A model generated the notes under the pieces. It worked only from the letters and a program-made list of their open reading frames with translations. It had not been told where the DNA came from and did no database searches. Of a stretch of 16,027 nt of DNA, positions 1 through 6,883 are shown in pieces (within the stretch, counting starts at the first letter, position 1; each line of letters begins with the position of its first letter). The stretch covers positions 1 to 16,027 of the forward strand of contig NZ_CALIMQ010000222.1 of NCBI RefSeq assembly GCF_938045535.1, read 5' to 3'. The DNA is from an uncultured Campylobacter sp. (GTDB lineage: Bacteria > Campylobacterota > Campylobacteria > Campylobacterales > Campylobacteraceae). The position numbers were made by a program, and so were the translations under genes.

Positions 1-413
1 GGATTAAAGCGAATTCCTGGCTCTTTCGCGACGGATACCGAACACTCGAAGGCAAATTTATTTGAATCGCCGATGATAAAATTTTCGAAGTTGTAATTTT
101 CGCTTAAAATAGTGCTCTTAGGCTTTTCGGAGATGATTTTTACCTTTTCTTTCGGCGAAATTTTAGCCTTTGAGGTGATTTTGACGATCACATCGTTGAG
201 CCCGAACTGTTTTTTGATAAGCTCTTTTATTTTTGTACCGTATTTTGTCTGGGCATATTTGGCGATAAACTCGTTAGTTGCGTTGTAGATGAAAAATTCC
301 GGTGTCGAGTTTTTATCGTTAAATTTCAAATTTTTAATGTATCTAGAGTATTCGGTAGGTAAAATTTCCTTCTCTAAATTCGATAAAATTTCTTGTGCTT
401 GCGACGTCGCCAT
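1..413 (-). CDS. dnaA: Chromosomal replication initiator DnaA, N-terminal part (runs off window edge)
   Basis: DnaA binds DnaA boxes at the origin and opens the DNA to start chromosome replication in the cytoplasm. Only the first 137 codons are in the window; the gene continues beyond position 1. Residues 1 to about 80 look like domain I (helical, charged, involved in helicase loading and self-association). A short lysine-rich linker at about 81-105 stands for domain II. From residue 109 the start of the AAA+ domain III is visible as NFENFIIGDSNKFAF, then VAKEPGIRFN, matching the family's N-box region just before Walker A. The start ATG (411-413) is preceded by AAGGG at a good distance. The gene is transcribed away from ruvC, and the shared upstream region contains DnaA-box-like sites, which suggests autoregulation or an origin. 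Identification is by recognised family sequence. Confidence 0.93.
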   Translation of the reverse strand, partial: MATSQAQEILSNLEKEILPTEYSRYIKNLKFNDKNSTPEFFIYNATNEFIAKYAQTKYGTKIKELIKKQFGLNDVIVKITSKAKISPKEKVKIISEKPKSTILSENYNFENFIIGDSNKFAFECSVSVAKEPGIRFN

Positions 414-439
414 AAAATTCCCTTACAAATTAGATTAAG

Positions 440-508
440 ATTTTAGCTAAATTTCGCTAAATTTGTGGTAAATTTAAGTTTATTCACCGGTGATTAAACT
501 GTGAATAA
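440..508. promoter_or_regulatory. dnaA-ruvC intergenic region with DnaA-box-like sites and phased A3T3 tracts
   Basis: Seen directly: TGTGAATAA at 500-508 is the exact reverse complement of TTATTCACA, the DnaA-box form reported for Helicobacter pylori. TTATTCACC at 480-488 is one base off. The second half of the short palindrome TCACCGGTGA (484-493) gives a third, weaker box on the other strand. Just beside them, AAATTT occurs at 449-454, 459-464 and 470-475, spacing 10 and 11 bp, as expected for helically phased bent DNA. ATTTTA at 440-445 is TAAAAT on the minus strand, a possible -10 for dnaA. Inference: an upstream origin part or a dnaA autoregulatory site; bipartite origins flanking dnaA are known in this phylum. 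Confidence 0.5.
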
Positions 509-523
509 GTGTGAAAGGTGGCT

Positions 524-1003
524 ATGAAAATTTTAGGAATCGATCCGGGAACTAGAAATTTAGGCTATGCGATTCTGGAAAAAGATGTGAATAAAATCGC
601 TCTTATTGAGGCGGGACTTGTGAAAATGAAGGCCGAAAACGTACAATTTCAAATGACGCAGATGAGTGAGGCGATCGATCAAATTTTTAGCGCTCATAAG
701 ATCGATGAGGTCGCGATAGAATCGATGTTTTGCGCCTATAATCCGCAGTCTGTTTTAAAGCTCGCTCAGTTTCGCGGCGCGCTAGCCCTTAAAATTTTAC
801 AAATTTTTGGAAATTTTGCCGAATACACGCCGCTTCAGATAAAAAAATCGGTCACCGGAAAGGCGAAGGCGGCGAAAGAGCAGGTTGCGTTTATGGTTAA
901 GCGAATTTTAGGGATTAATAAGGAGATTAAGCCGCTTGATATTACGGATGCTATAGCTATCGCGCTTACGCATGCAAATGTTATGCGGCTAGCACCTAAA
1001 TAG
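524..1003 (+). CDS. ruvC: Crossover junction endodeoxyribonuclease RuvC
   Basis: RuvC is the dimeric, Mg2+-dependent resolvase that cuts Holliday junctions symmetrically, working with the RuvAB branch-migration motor in recombinational repair. The 159-residue product has the RNase H-like fold signature ILGIDPGTRNLGY at the N terminus. The four acidic catalytic positions are all present: D7, E66 (in VAIES), D139 and D142 (in LDITDAIAIALTH). Length is typical of the family. I chose the ATG at 524 rather than the GTG at 518 because AAAGG at 514-518 sits 5 bases upstream of 524 and overlaps the GTG; the E. coli protein also starts close to the ILGIDPG motif. It heads a tight three-gene plus-strand cluster: the next gene begins 9 bases after its stop. 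It diverges from dnaA. Confidence 0.95.
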   Translation: MKILGIDPGTRNLGYAILEKDVNKIALIEAGLVKMKAENVQFQMTQMSEAIDQIFSAHKIDEVAIESMFCAYNPQSVLKLAQFRGALALKILQIFGNFAEYTPLQIKKSVTGKAKAAKEQVAFMVKRILGINKEIKPLDITDAIAIALTHANVMRLAPK

Positions 1004-1012
1004 GAGGGTTTT

Positions 1013-1819
1013 ATGAAGATTGCTATTTTGCAAATGGACGTGAAAATAGCTCAAAATTTTAAAGATTGCGAGCAAAATTTTATTCGCGCGCACGGCCTGA
1101 TAGATCGTGCGTTAAAACGCGGCGCGGACGTAGTGGTGCTGCCAGAGGCCTTTAACACGGGCTTTTGTGTACAAAATTTTAAACGCTTAGCCGACGCGGG
1201 AGCTGCGCGAACGAAGGGATTTTTAAGCGAAATTTCGCAAAACTGCGGCGCTATTTTAATATGTGGAGCGATAAATTCTAGGCAAGATAAAATTTATAAT
1301 TCCGCTTTCGTTTATCAAAACGGAGCCGAAATTTTACGCTACGACAAGATCCACGCCTTCTCGCTCGCTCGCGAAAATGAGATCGTAAGTGGCGGCGATA
1401 GGTTAGGAATTTGCGACATAAAATTTCAAAATCGCGCGGTTAAAATCGGCGTCGTGGTCTGCTACGATCTGCGCTTTTGTGAAATTTTTCGCGCTTTAGC
1501 GCTTCGCGGCGCACAGATTGTTTTTGTGATCGCGCAGTTTGCGCAGAGCCGCATAGAGCATTTTATCACACTTGCGAGAGCCCGTGCGATCGAAAATCAA
1601 ATTTTTATCTGCGCGGTAAACGGCTGCGGCGATACGGGGCAGGGCGAGAGTTTCGGCGGAAATTCCATGCTGATAAATCCCTACGGCGAGATCGTCGCGC
1701 GCCTAGGCAAAAAAGAGGCCGTGAAGATCGCTCGGGCGAATTTAGATGAAATTTTAAAATTTCGCGCTAAAATGGATTTTTTAAAAGATATGAAACCTGA
1801 AATTTATAAGGAGTTTTGA
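1013..1819 (+). CDS. Nitrilase-superfamily carbon-nitrogen hydrolase (omega-amidase/YafV-like)
   Basis: A cytoplasmic thiol amidohydrolase that splits an amide or related C-N bond. The 268-residue protein shows the complete Glu-Lys-Cys triad of the superfamily: E45 in LPEAFNTGF, K112 in YDKIHAF, and C150 in VVCYDLRF. The YDLRF after the nucleophile is typical of the Nit2/YafV-like branch, which includes omega-amidases for 2-oxoglutaramate or 2-oxosuccinamate, but the substrate cannot be fixed from sequence. Deaminated-glutathione amidase (Nit1-like) is an alternative. A near-perfect Shine-Dalgarno, AGGAGG at 1002-1007, overlaps the ruvC stop codon, so the two genes are probably translated from one message. 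Its own stop TGA overlaps by one base the ATG of the next gene, another hydrolase with a cysteine nucleophile, which suggests coupled expression. Confidence 0.85.
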   Translation: MKIAILQMDVKIAQNFKDCEQNFIRAHGLIDRALKRGADVVVLPEAFNTGFCVQNFKRLADAGAARTKGFLSEISQNCGAILICGAINSRQDKIYNSAFVYQNGAEILRYDKIHAFSLARENEIVSGGDRLGICDIKFQNRAVKIGVVVCYDLRFCEIFRALALRGAQIVFVIAQFAQSRIEHFITLARARAIENQIFICAVNGCGDTGQGESFGGNSMLINPYGEIVARLGKKEAVKIARANLDEILKFRAKMDFLKDMKPEIYKEF

Positions 1820-2346
1820 TGAAAACTTTGGTATTTGTGATCGATATGCTAAACGGCTTCGTAAAATTCGGCGCGATGGCCGATCCCAGCATAGCAAAGA
1901 TCGCCCCTGCGGTGCTTAGACAGATTGAGGCGGCGAAAAACGTGCATTTCATCTGCGACGCTCACGCCGAGCGGGATTTGGAGATGAAGCGCTATCCGAT
2001 CCACTGTCTAGTTGGCTCGCCCGAAGCGGAGGTGATCGAGGAGCTCGCGCCCTACGTAAGCGAGCAAAACGTCACTTTTAAGCGTAGCACGAACGGCTTT
2101 CATAATTTGGATAAGAAAATTCTGGGCGGCTTTGATCGCTTTGTGATTACGGGCTGTTGCACCGACATCTGCGTGATGCAGTTTGCGCTTAGCCTGCGCA
2201 CCTATCTCAACGAAACTGGCGAGGATAAGGACGTCATCGTTCCGCGAGGTGCGGTAGCTACCTACGATGCGCCGAACCATGAGCGCGGCTACTACGACGA
2301 ATGTGCGCTAAGCCTAATGCAAAATGCGGGAATTTTGGTAATTTAA
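1819..2346 (+). CDS. Isochorismatase-family cysteine hydrolase, nicotinamidase (PncA)-like
   Basis: Members of this family hydrolyse amides or similar bonds with an Asp-Lys-Cys triad. In this 175-residue protein the triad is D9 (VFVIDMLNGF), K88 (VTFKRS) and C118 (GCCTDICVM). A metal-site pattern like that of nicotinamidases is also visible: D47 and H49 in CDAHAE, and H62 in YPIHCLVGSPEAE, which resembles the WPxHC-xGTxGAE stretch of PncA. Nicotinamide to nicotinate conversion in NAD salvage is therefore the leading guess. However, one histidine often found between the metal ligands in PncA is absent, so another amide substrate is possible. The ATG at 1819 follows AAGGAG (1808-1813) and overlaps the previous stop as TGATG; a TTG three bases earlier lacks a properly placed ribosome site. 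It is the last gene of the ruvC cluster. Confidence 0.82.
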   Translation: MKTLVFVIDMLNGFVKFGAMADPSIAKIAPAVLRQIEAAKNVHFICDAHAERDLEMKRYPIHCLVGSPEAEVIEELAPYVSEQNVTFKRSTNGFHNLDKKILGGFDRFVITGCCTDICVMQFALSLRTYLNETGEDKDVIVPRGAVATYDAPNHERGYYDECALSLMQNAGILVI

Positions 2347-2400
2347 GCTGCGCTTGGATCAGACAGAATTTTAAGTTAAATTTTCTAGCTTATAAATTTT

Positions 2401-2427
2401 AAAATTTAGAGCCGCTCTTAAAATTTT
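2401..2427. terminator. Possible bidirectional terminator between convergent genes
   Basis: AAAATTTAGAG (2401-2411) and CTCTTAAAATTTT (2415-2427) form an imperfect stem around a CCG loop with one bulged T and one mismatch. Because its arms are A- and T-rich it leaves U-rich RNA on both strands. It lies between the convergent hydrolase gene (ending 2346) and nhaA (ending 2477), where a shared terminator is expected. The GC core is short, so confidence is moderate. Confidence 0.42.
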
Positions 2428-2476
2428 GAAATTCTTTGGGCGGTATAATTTTGAAATTTTAATCTTTTTATAGATT

Positions 2477-3640
2477 TTAGCTTTGTTTTACCGCGACTGC
2501 TTTTGCGACGAAAAATCCCACTACTCCGGAAATTATCGAGCCTAAAAATACCGCGAGCTTGTCCGTGTAATGATACATATCGCTGCCGCCGTATGCGAGG
2601 CCATCGACGAAAAGCGCCATCGTAAAGCCGATACCACAGATGATTGCTACTGCGTAAAGCTGCGGCCAGCCCGCGTTTTCAGGCATGTAGGCGATTTTGG
2701 CTTTGATTAAGATCCAGCTAAAGGCAAAAATTCCGATCTGTTTACCGAAAAATAGTCCGAGCATTATACCCATCGGCACCGGACCGAAAAGGAAGCTAGG
2801 ACTGATGCCAGCTAGCGAAACGCCTGCGTTTGTAAAGGCAAAGATCGGCAAGATGAAAAAATTTACGGGGTAGGCTAAGCCATGTTCCATATCCTTTAGC
2901 ATAGAGCCCGAGCGGGTCTTAAGCGGGATACAAAAACCCGCAAGCACTCCCGCGATGGTTGCGTGGATACCGGAGTTTAGTACCATTACCCACAGCACGA
3001 CGGCCACGATGATAAACGGAAGCTTTTTATCGACGCCAAGTCTGCTCATCGCTAGCATTATTGCGACACAGGCAGCTGCGCCGCCTAGATAGATTGCGTT
3101 TATGGTAGAGGAATAAAACAAAGCGATGATTAAAATTGCACACAGATCGTCCATTATTGCAAGCGTCAAAACGAAAATTTTAAGGCTCGCGGGGATTTTT
3201 TTGCCCAAAAGTGCCATAACGCCTACAGCAAAGGCTATATCTGTCGCCGTTGGGATCGCCCAGCCCTTCATCGCGACGGCATCGCCCCAGTTAATGATTG
3301 AAAATATAATCGCGGGCATCATTACTCCGCCCAAAGCCGCGAAGCTAGGAAGTAAAATTTGAGAGAAATGGCGCAGCTGCCCTTCGATCTTTTCGCGCTT
3401 AAGCTCAAGTCCGATAGCGAAGAAAAATATCGCCATGAGCACGTCATTTACTAAAAAATGCATCGATTCATCGAGCTTTGCGGGGCCGACGCCTATGGTA
3501 AAACTTAGATGTAAAAACGCTTTATAATATTTTGATAAAAAGTCCACATTTTGAGCTACGATCGCAAAAACCGCGGATAGAAGTAATATAACGCCGGCGC
3601 TACTTTCGCTTGATAAAATTTTCTTAATAATATGTTGCAC
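2477..3640 (-). CDS. nhaA: Na+/H+ antiporter NhaA
   Basis: NhaA exports Na+ (or Li+) in exchange for two H+ across the inner membrane, for sodium and pH homeostasis. The 387-residue product is almost the same length as E. coli NhaA (388) and is made of about a dozen hydrophobic segments. The transport-site acidic residues are present: D134 in TATDIAFAVG and the pair D164-D165 in LAIMDDLCAI, equivalent to E. coli D133, D163 and D164. The motifs FFFAIGLELKRE (about 72-83) and GIGFTMALFVDGLA near the C terminus are family hallmarks. The ATG at 3640 has AAAGGAAG just upstream. It is the promoter-distal gene of the minus-strand glmM-lspA-TM2-hemJ run, 64 bases after hemJ. That spacer is AT-rich and could hold a separate promoter. 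Nothing looks defective. Confidence 0.96.
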   Translation of the reverse strand: MQHIIKKILSSESSAGVILLLSAVFAIVAQNVDFLSKYYKAFLHLSFTIGVGPAKLDESMHFLVNDVLMAIFFFAIGLELKREKIEGQLRHFSQILLPSFAALGGVMMPAIIFSIINWGDAVAMKGWAIPTATDIAFAVGVMALLGKKIPASLKIFVLTLAIMDDLCAILIIALFYSSTINAIYLGGAAACVAIMLAMSRLGVDKKLPFIIVAVVLWVMVLNSGIHATIAGVLAGFCIPLKTRSGSMLKDMEHGLAYPVNFFILPIFAFTNAGVSLAGISPSFLFGPVPMGIMLGLFFGKQIGIFAFSWILIKAKIAYMPENAGWPQLYAVAIICGIGFTMALFVDGLAYGGSDMYHYTDKLAVFLGSIISGVVGFFVAKAVAVKQS

Positions 3641-3704
3641 ATGCTTCCTTTAAAATTTTGCTCTAATTTTATGCAAATTTTAATTAAATTTTTATCAAAA
3701 CGGG

Positions 3705-4145
3705 CTAGTTGCTCGGTAAATTCGGCATTATTAGCATTGCATAAAGTATTATAAACATTATGATCGTAGGGCCTTCGTTGATCGCACGGAAGTATTTTCC
3801 GCTCCTGTGACACTCGTTTTTTTCAAATTTATACATATAATAATACAGCCACAAATGATAACAGATTAGCAAAACTCCGGCTAGTAATTTTATATGAAAA
3901 TATCCCATTTTCATAAGCCCCGGATTTAAAATGATAAGCATCACGCCGCTAAAAACCGTCACCGCCATTGCTATCCAGCCGATCGCGTGATAGAGCATCC
4001 GCTCCATCTTTTTAACGACCTTTACGAAATCAGGCTTGTCTAAATTTTCAGCGTGATAAACATACAGACGAGGCATATAAAATAGCATTGCCATCCATGA
4101 AATAAAGCCCGCAAAATGGACAAATTTAAACCAATAGTAACTCAT
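3705..4145 (-). CDS. hemJ: Protoporphyrinogen IX oxidase HemJ (UPF0093/CopD-like membrane protein)
   Basis: HemJ is the membrane protoporphyrinogen oxidase used for the penultimate step of haem synthesis in many Gram-negative bacteria that lack HemG and HemY. The 146-residue protein has four hydrophobic segments (about 5-27, 53-74, 83-105, 127-143). Family landmarks are visible: FVHFAGFISWMA with H10, FYMPRLYVYH with R26 and H31, the FHIKLL stretch with K86, and FRAINEGPT (about 119-127), matching the conserved R-x-x-N-E-x-P element. AAGGAG lies 6 bases before the ATG. The upstream TM2/SHOCT gene stops 9 bases before, so the two are almost surely cotranscribed. Identification is from family motifs; enzymatic activity is inferred. 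Confidence 0.88.
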   Translation of the reverse strand: MSYYWFKFVHFAGFISWMAMLFYMPRLYVYHAENLDKPDFVKVVKKMERMLYHAIGWIAMAVTVFSGVMLIILNPGLMKMGYFHIKLLAGVLLICYHLWLYYYMYKFEKNECHRSGKYFRAINEGPTIIMFIILYAMLIMPNLPSN

Positions 4146-4154
4146 TTTTTCTCC

Positions 4155-4547
4155 TTAATCTCTCATTAAAATTTCTTTTCGAGCCTCGAATTCCTCTTTA
4201 GAAATCGCGCCTTTTTGATACAGCTCAAAGAGCGCATCGACTTTTTTTAGACGCTGTTCGTAGTCGTCCTCCTCCGTCTCACTTGCAAAAGCATTTAAAT
4301 CTTCCACCCAAATTCCTACGAAAAATATGTCTAGCAAAATCCAAATTCCCCAAATCGCCCAAAACAAAAAGCCCACTAAAAACCATAGTGTAAAACTTCC
4401 CAGCCAAAATAGCGCGATTTGAGCAAATCCGCTGATAAATTTGCCGCAGTAAATTCTATGCAGTCCGCCGCCGATCGGCATAGCTGCGATCCACGAAAAC
4501 GCACCTAAAAACCAAAGCGCGTAAGCGATGTAATTATTTCTCTTCAT
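4155..4547 (-). CDS. TM2-like membrane protein with C-terminal SHOCT domain
   Basis: I recognise the architecture but not a specific function. Residues about 8-28 (ALWFLGAFSWIAAMPIGGG), then LHRIYCGKFISG, and two hydrophobic stretches up to about residue 78, resemble a TM2 domain, in which a G-x-HRFYxGK-like turn joins two membrane helices. After a short acidic linker (SETEEDDYEQ, about 89-98), the last 30 residues carry a SHOCT motif: LFELYQKGAISKEEFEARKEILM, a short two-helix module common at the ends of bacterial membrane and secreted proteins and thought to mediate oligomerisation. GGAGA precedes the ATG. The start lies 14 bases inside the end of lspA, so translation is probably coupled. 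Position between lspA and hemJ suggests membrane or envelope work, which is inference. Confidence 0.78.
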   Translation of the reverse strand: MKRNNYIAYALWFLGAFSWIAAMPIGGGLHRIYCGKFISGFAQIALFWLGSFTLWFLVGFLFWAIWGIWILLDIFFVGIWVEDLNAFASETEEDDYEQRLKKVDALFELYQKGAISKEEFEARKEILMRD

Positions 4548-4995
4548 TTCTCTCCTTTTTTGCGGTGTGTAAGCCCTGAAAAATAAAAATCACCACGGCC
4601 AGATCTATCATCACGTCGGCAAAATTAAACACCGCAAACTCAAACCACTTATGCCACGCGACGTAATCCACGACGCCACCGCGAATGAAGCGATCGAGCA
4701 AATTTGAGCAACCTCCCGCAAGCATTAGCGCAAATGGCATCCAGTGCTCGCAAAAGAGCTTTTTATGACAAAATACATACGCTGCAAGCGCTGAGATCAG
4801 CGCGATCTGGATAAATTTTAAATTTTCGCCCAAAAACGCAAACATCGAAAACGCAACGCCGCGATTAAGCGTAAGCTCTAGCGAAAAAAACTCCCCCTGC
4901 CACGAAAAGCCGTTTAAAAACAGAAGTTTGATCGCTTGATCGATCGCAAAGATCGCCGCAAAAAGCAGGATAAATTTAATACAGGTCTTAGCCAT
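4534..4995 (-). CDS. lspA: Lipoprotein signal peptidase (signal peptidase II)
   Basis: LspA is the inner-membrane aspartyl protease that removes signal peptides from prolipoproteins after lipidation by Lgt. The 153-residue product has four hydrophobic segments and both family boxes: GGCSNLLDRFIRGGVVDY with catalytic D101, and FAVFNFADVMID with catalytic D127, the counterparts of E. coli D114 and D141. LTLNRGVAFSMF (about 41-52) matches the conserved N-x-G-x-AF element. The ATG at 4995 has only a weak ribosome site. An upstream 37-codon ORF ends within this start (ATGGCTAA), so start by translational coupling is plausible. The 3' end overlaps the TM2/SHOCT gene by 14 bases. The glmM-lspA order is, to my knowledge, also seen in C. 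jejuni. Confidence 0.95.
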   Translation of the reverse strand: MAKTCIKFILLFAAIFAIDQAIKLLFLNGFSWQGEFFSLELTLNRGVAFSMFAFLGENLKFIQIALISALAAYVFCHKKLFCEHWMPFALMLAGGCSNLLDRFIRGGVVDYVAWHKWFEFAVFNFADVMIDLAVVIFIFQGLHTAKKERNEEK

Positions 4996-5101
4996 CTCGC
5001 AGCCTAAATTTAAATATGTAAAGCCTGCATTTTTTATCCGCGCCTTTTGTACCGAGCCATGAGCTTGTCGCGCCGTAAAATTTCACCGCAACGCTACTCA
5101 T
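4988..5101 (-). CDS. Small ORF of 37 codons bridging glmM and lspA, function unknown
   Basis: Translating the 98-base gap between glmM and lspA gives one uninterrupted frame from an ATG at 5101 to TAA at 4988-4990. Its ATG overlaps the glmM stop (ATGAGTAG on the minus strand), and its TAA overlaps the lspA ATG (ATGGCTAA). Both junctions are 8-base overlaps. The peptide begins MSSVAVKFYGATSSWLG and ends KFRLRDG. It is basic, has one cysteine (KKCRLY) and no clear membrane helix. No Shine-Dalgarno stands before its ATG, so it would depend on ribosomes finishing glmM. It may be a genuine microprotein, a relay that passes ribosomes on to lspA, or chance. I do not recognise a family. Confidence 0.38.
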   Translation of the reverse strand: MSSVAVKFYGATSSWLGTKGADKKCRLYIFKFRLRDG

Positions 5102-6434
5102 TTAGGGCTTTGGTAAAAAATTTCTCGACCTCGTCCATTCGCTTTTGTAGCAGTTTTTCGTTTTTGCCCTCGATTAAGAGGCGGATAACGTTTTCGGTGC
5201 CGGAGTAGCGAAAGAGCGAGCGGATCTTGTCCACTTTAAGGCTTATTTCAAGCTCCTTTAGCCCTTTTAATTTTTCAAGCGGCTTTTTATCCGAAATTTT
5301 TAAATTCTTTAAAATTTGCGGATAGGGCTTAATCATCCCCGAAAATTCGCTTGCCTTCTTTTTCATATCCAGCATGCAGGCGGCGAATTGCAGCGCGCTT
5401 GCGATGCCGTCGCCCGTTTTGGCGTAATCGCCGAAAATCACGTGCCCGCTCTGCTCGCCACCAAAATTTGCGCCTAGCTCGTGCATCGTCTCAAGTACGA
5501 ATTTATCGCCTACATTGCAGCGATGAAGCGCGATGTCGTGTTTAGCTAAAAAATCCTCCAGCGCAGAATTACTCATCACTGTGGCTACCATTTTATTGCC
5601 TGCTAAGCGATTTTTTCCTTTCAAATAGACTGCTAAAATTCCAAGTAGCGCGTCGCCGTGGATGATCTCGCCGTTTTCATCCACGACTACGAGCCTATCG
5701 GCATCCCCGTCGAAAGCAAAGCCGACGTCGGCGCGCAGGCGCTTTACTTCCCCGGCTAGACCTTGCGGGCTTAACGCGCCGCAAGCATCATTAATATTTT
5801 TTCCGTTAGGTTCGTCGCCGATGACGATAGTTTCGGCTCCCAGCTCGTTAAATACGGTAGGTGCGACCTTGTAGCTTGCTCCGTTTGCGCAATCAAGCAC
5901 CACGCGAAGCCCGTGCAGCGTCTTTTGCTTCGGGAAGGAATTTTTAATATGCACGATATATCTGCCGATGACGTCGTCTACGCGCTTTGCAGCGCCGATT
6001 TGCATCATTTTTGTGCGCGCTTCGGCGATGAGCTCGTCGTTAAAATAAATTTTTTCGATCTGCACTTCCTCTTTTTCATCGAGCTTAAAGCCCTCGCTGT
6101 TGAAAAATTTAATGCCGTTGTCGTAGTATGGATTGTGGCTCGCGCTTATCATAATGCCCGCGTCGCAGCGCATATCCTCCGTAAGAAAGGCAATCGCAGG
6201 AGTAGGCATCGGTCCGATCTGGCGGACGTTGTAGCCCACGGAGGTAAGGCCTGCTACGATCGCGGTTTCTATCATATAGCCGCTTCTGCGGGTATCTTTG
6301 CCGACTAAAATCATATTCGTAACGGAATTTTTCCTAAAATAAATTCCCGCTGCCATCGCTACGCGCATCGCAAGCTCGGCGGTTAGAAATTCTCCCGCTT
6401 TGCCTCGTACGCCGTCCGTTCCGAAAAGTTTCAT
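5094..6434 (-). CDS. glmM: Phosphoglucosamine mutase GlmM
   Basis: GlmM converts glucosamine-6-phosphate to glucosamine-1-phosphate, the step leading to UDP-GlcNAc for peptidoglycan and LPS. The 446-residue protein is the usual length. It starts with KLFGTDGVRG, carries the phosphoserine loop ISASHNP with active-site S99, the Mg2+ loop DGDADR (D242, D244, D246), a GGEQSGH sugar-binding loop, and the C-terminal phosphate-binding RYSGTENVIRLL. I placed the start at ATG 6434: AAGGA lies 7 bases upstream, and MKLFGTDG is the usual family start. A TTG two codons earlier would shorten that spacing to one base. It is the first gene of the minus-strand run toward lspA and hemJ and diverges from rpsT. 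Confidence 0.96.
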   Translation of the reverse strand: MKLFGTDGVRGKAGEFLTAELAMRVAMAAGIYFRKNSVTNMILVGKDTRRSGYMIETAIVAGLTSVGYNVRQIGPMPTPAIAFLTEDMRCDAGIMISASHNPYYDNGIKFFNSEGFKLDEKEEVQIEKIYFNDELIAEARTKMMQIGAAKRVDDVIGRYIVHIKNSFPKQKTLHGLRVVLDCANGASYKVAPTVFNELGAETIVIGDEPNGKNINDACGALSPQGLAGEVKRLRADVGFAFDGDADRLVVVDENGEIIHGDALLGILAVYLKGKNRLAGNKMVATVMSNSALEDFLAKHDIALHRCNVGDKFVLETMHELGANFGGEQSGHVIFGDYAKTGDGIASALQFAACMLDMKKKASEFSGMIKPYPQILKNLKISDKKPLEKLKGLKELEISLKVDKIRSLFRYSGTENVIRLLIEGKNEKLLQKRMDEVEKFFTKALNE

Positions 6435-6462
6435 TATCAAATCCTTGTATAAAAATCGGGAA

Positions 6463-6468
6463 ATTCTA
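6463..6468 (-). promoter_or_regulatory. Candidate -10 element for glmM
   Basis: On the minus strand the sequence GGTAGAATTTCC contains TAGAAT, one base from TATAAT, about 30 bases upstream of the glmM ATG. It is preceded by a T-rich stretch, as is common in Campylobacter sigma-70 promoters, which often lack a clear -35. Supported by position and match only. Confidence 0.45.
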
Positions 6469-6548
6469 CCAGAAAAAGTTTAATCTTAATAAATTTAAAC
6501 TATATTTAAATTTTACTTAAATTAAGCGTCGATTAAATATTTTTTACG

Positions 6549-6554
6549 TATAAT
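6549..6554 (+). promoter_or_regulatory. Candidate -10 element for rpsT-prfA
   Basis: A perfect TATAAT lies in TTTTTACGTATAATCGCAGG, 32 bases before the rpsT ATG, with T-rich sequence upstream. This is a strong match to the Campylobacter sigma-70 -10 box and would drive rpsT and prfA. Confidence 0.65.
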
Positions 6555-6586
6555 CGCAGGTTCAAATTTAACCGAAAAGGAACGTT

Positions 6587-6859
6587 ATGGCAAATCACAA
6601 ATCCGCCGAAAAACGCGCGAGACAAACCATAAAAAGAACGGAGCGAAATAGATTTTATCGCACCAGAGTAAAAAATATTACAAAAGCCGTAAGAGAGGCG
6701 GTCGAGAGCAAGGATCTAGACGCAGCGACTCAGGCTCTAAAAACGGCTAATGAAAGCTTCCACAGCTTCGTAAGCAGGGGCTTTTTGAAAAAACAGACCG
6801 CGAGCAGAAAAGTAAGCCGCCTAGCCAAACTCGTAAATTCTTTAAAAACCGCCGCGTAA
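6587..6859 (+). CDS. rpsT: 30S ribosomal protein S20
   Basis: S20 is a small, highly basic helical protein that binds 16S rRNA early in assembly of the 30S subunit. The 90-residue product starts MANHKSAEKRARQTIKRTERN, the family signature, and ends with the helical KQTASRKVSRLAKLVNSL segment. AAAAGG stands upstream of the ATG with suitable spacing, and a TATAAT box lies 32 bases upstream. Its stop codon lies inside a hairpin (6854-6872), and prfA starts 24 bases after the stop; the rpsT-prfA order is also found in C. jejuni. Length and content are typical. Confidence 0.97.
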   Translation: MANHKSAEKRARQTIKRTERNRFYRTRVKNITKAVREAVESKDLDAATQALKTANESFHSFVSRGFLKKQTASRKVSRLAKLVNSLKTAA

Positions 6860-6872
6860 GCGCCCCTTACGC
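6854..6872 (+). terminator. Hairpin over the rpsT stop codon, possible attenuator before prfA
   Basis: GCGTAAG (6854-6860) and CTTACGC (6866-6872) form a perfect 7-bp stem with a 5-base loop. The left arm contains the rpsT stop TAA. The downstream sequence is ATAAAATTT rather than a U-run, so complete termination is unlikely. It could reduce read-through into prfA, protect the rpsT message from 3' exonucleases, or slow translation. The structure is seen directly; the role is inferred. Confidence 0.45.
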
Positions 6873-6883
6873 ATAAAATTTAA

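Noticed and set aside
1816..1818. TTG as start of the nicotinamidase-like gene
   Set aside because: The adjacent ATG at 1819 has AAGGAG at the right distance and forms the usual TGATG overlap.
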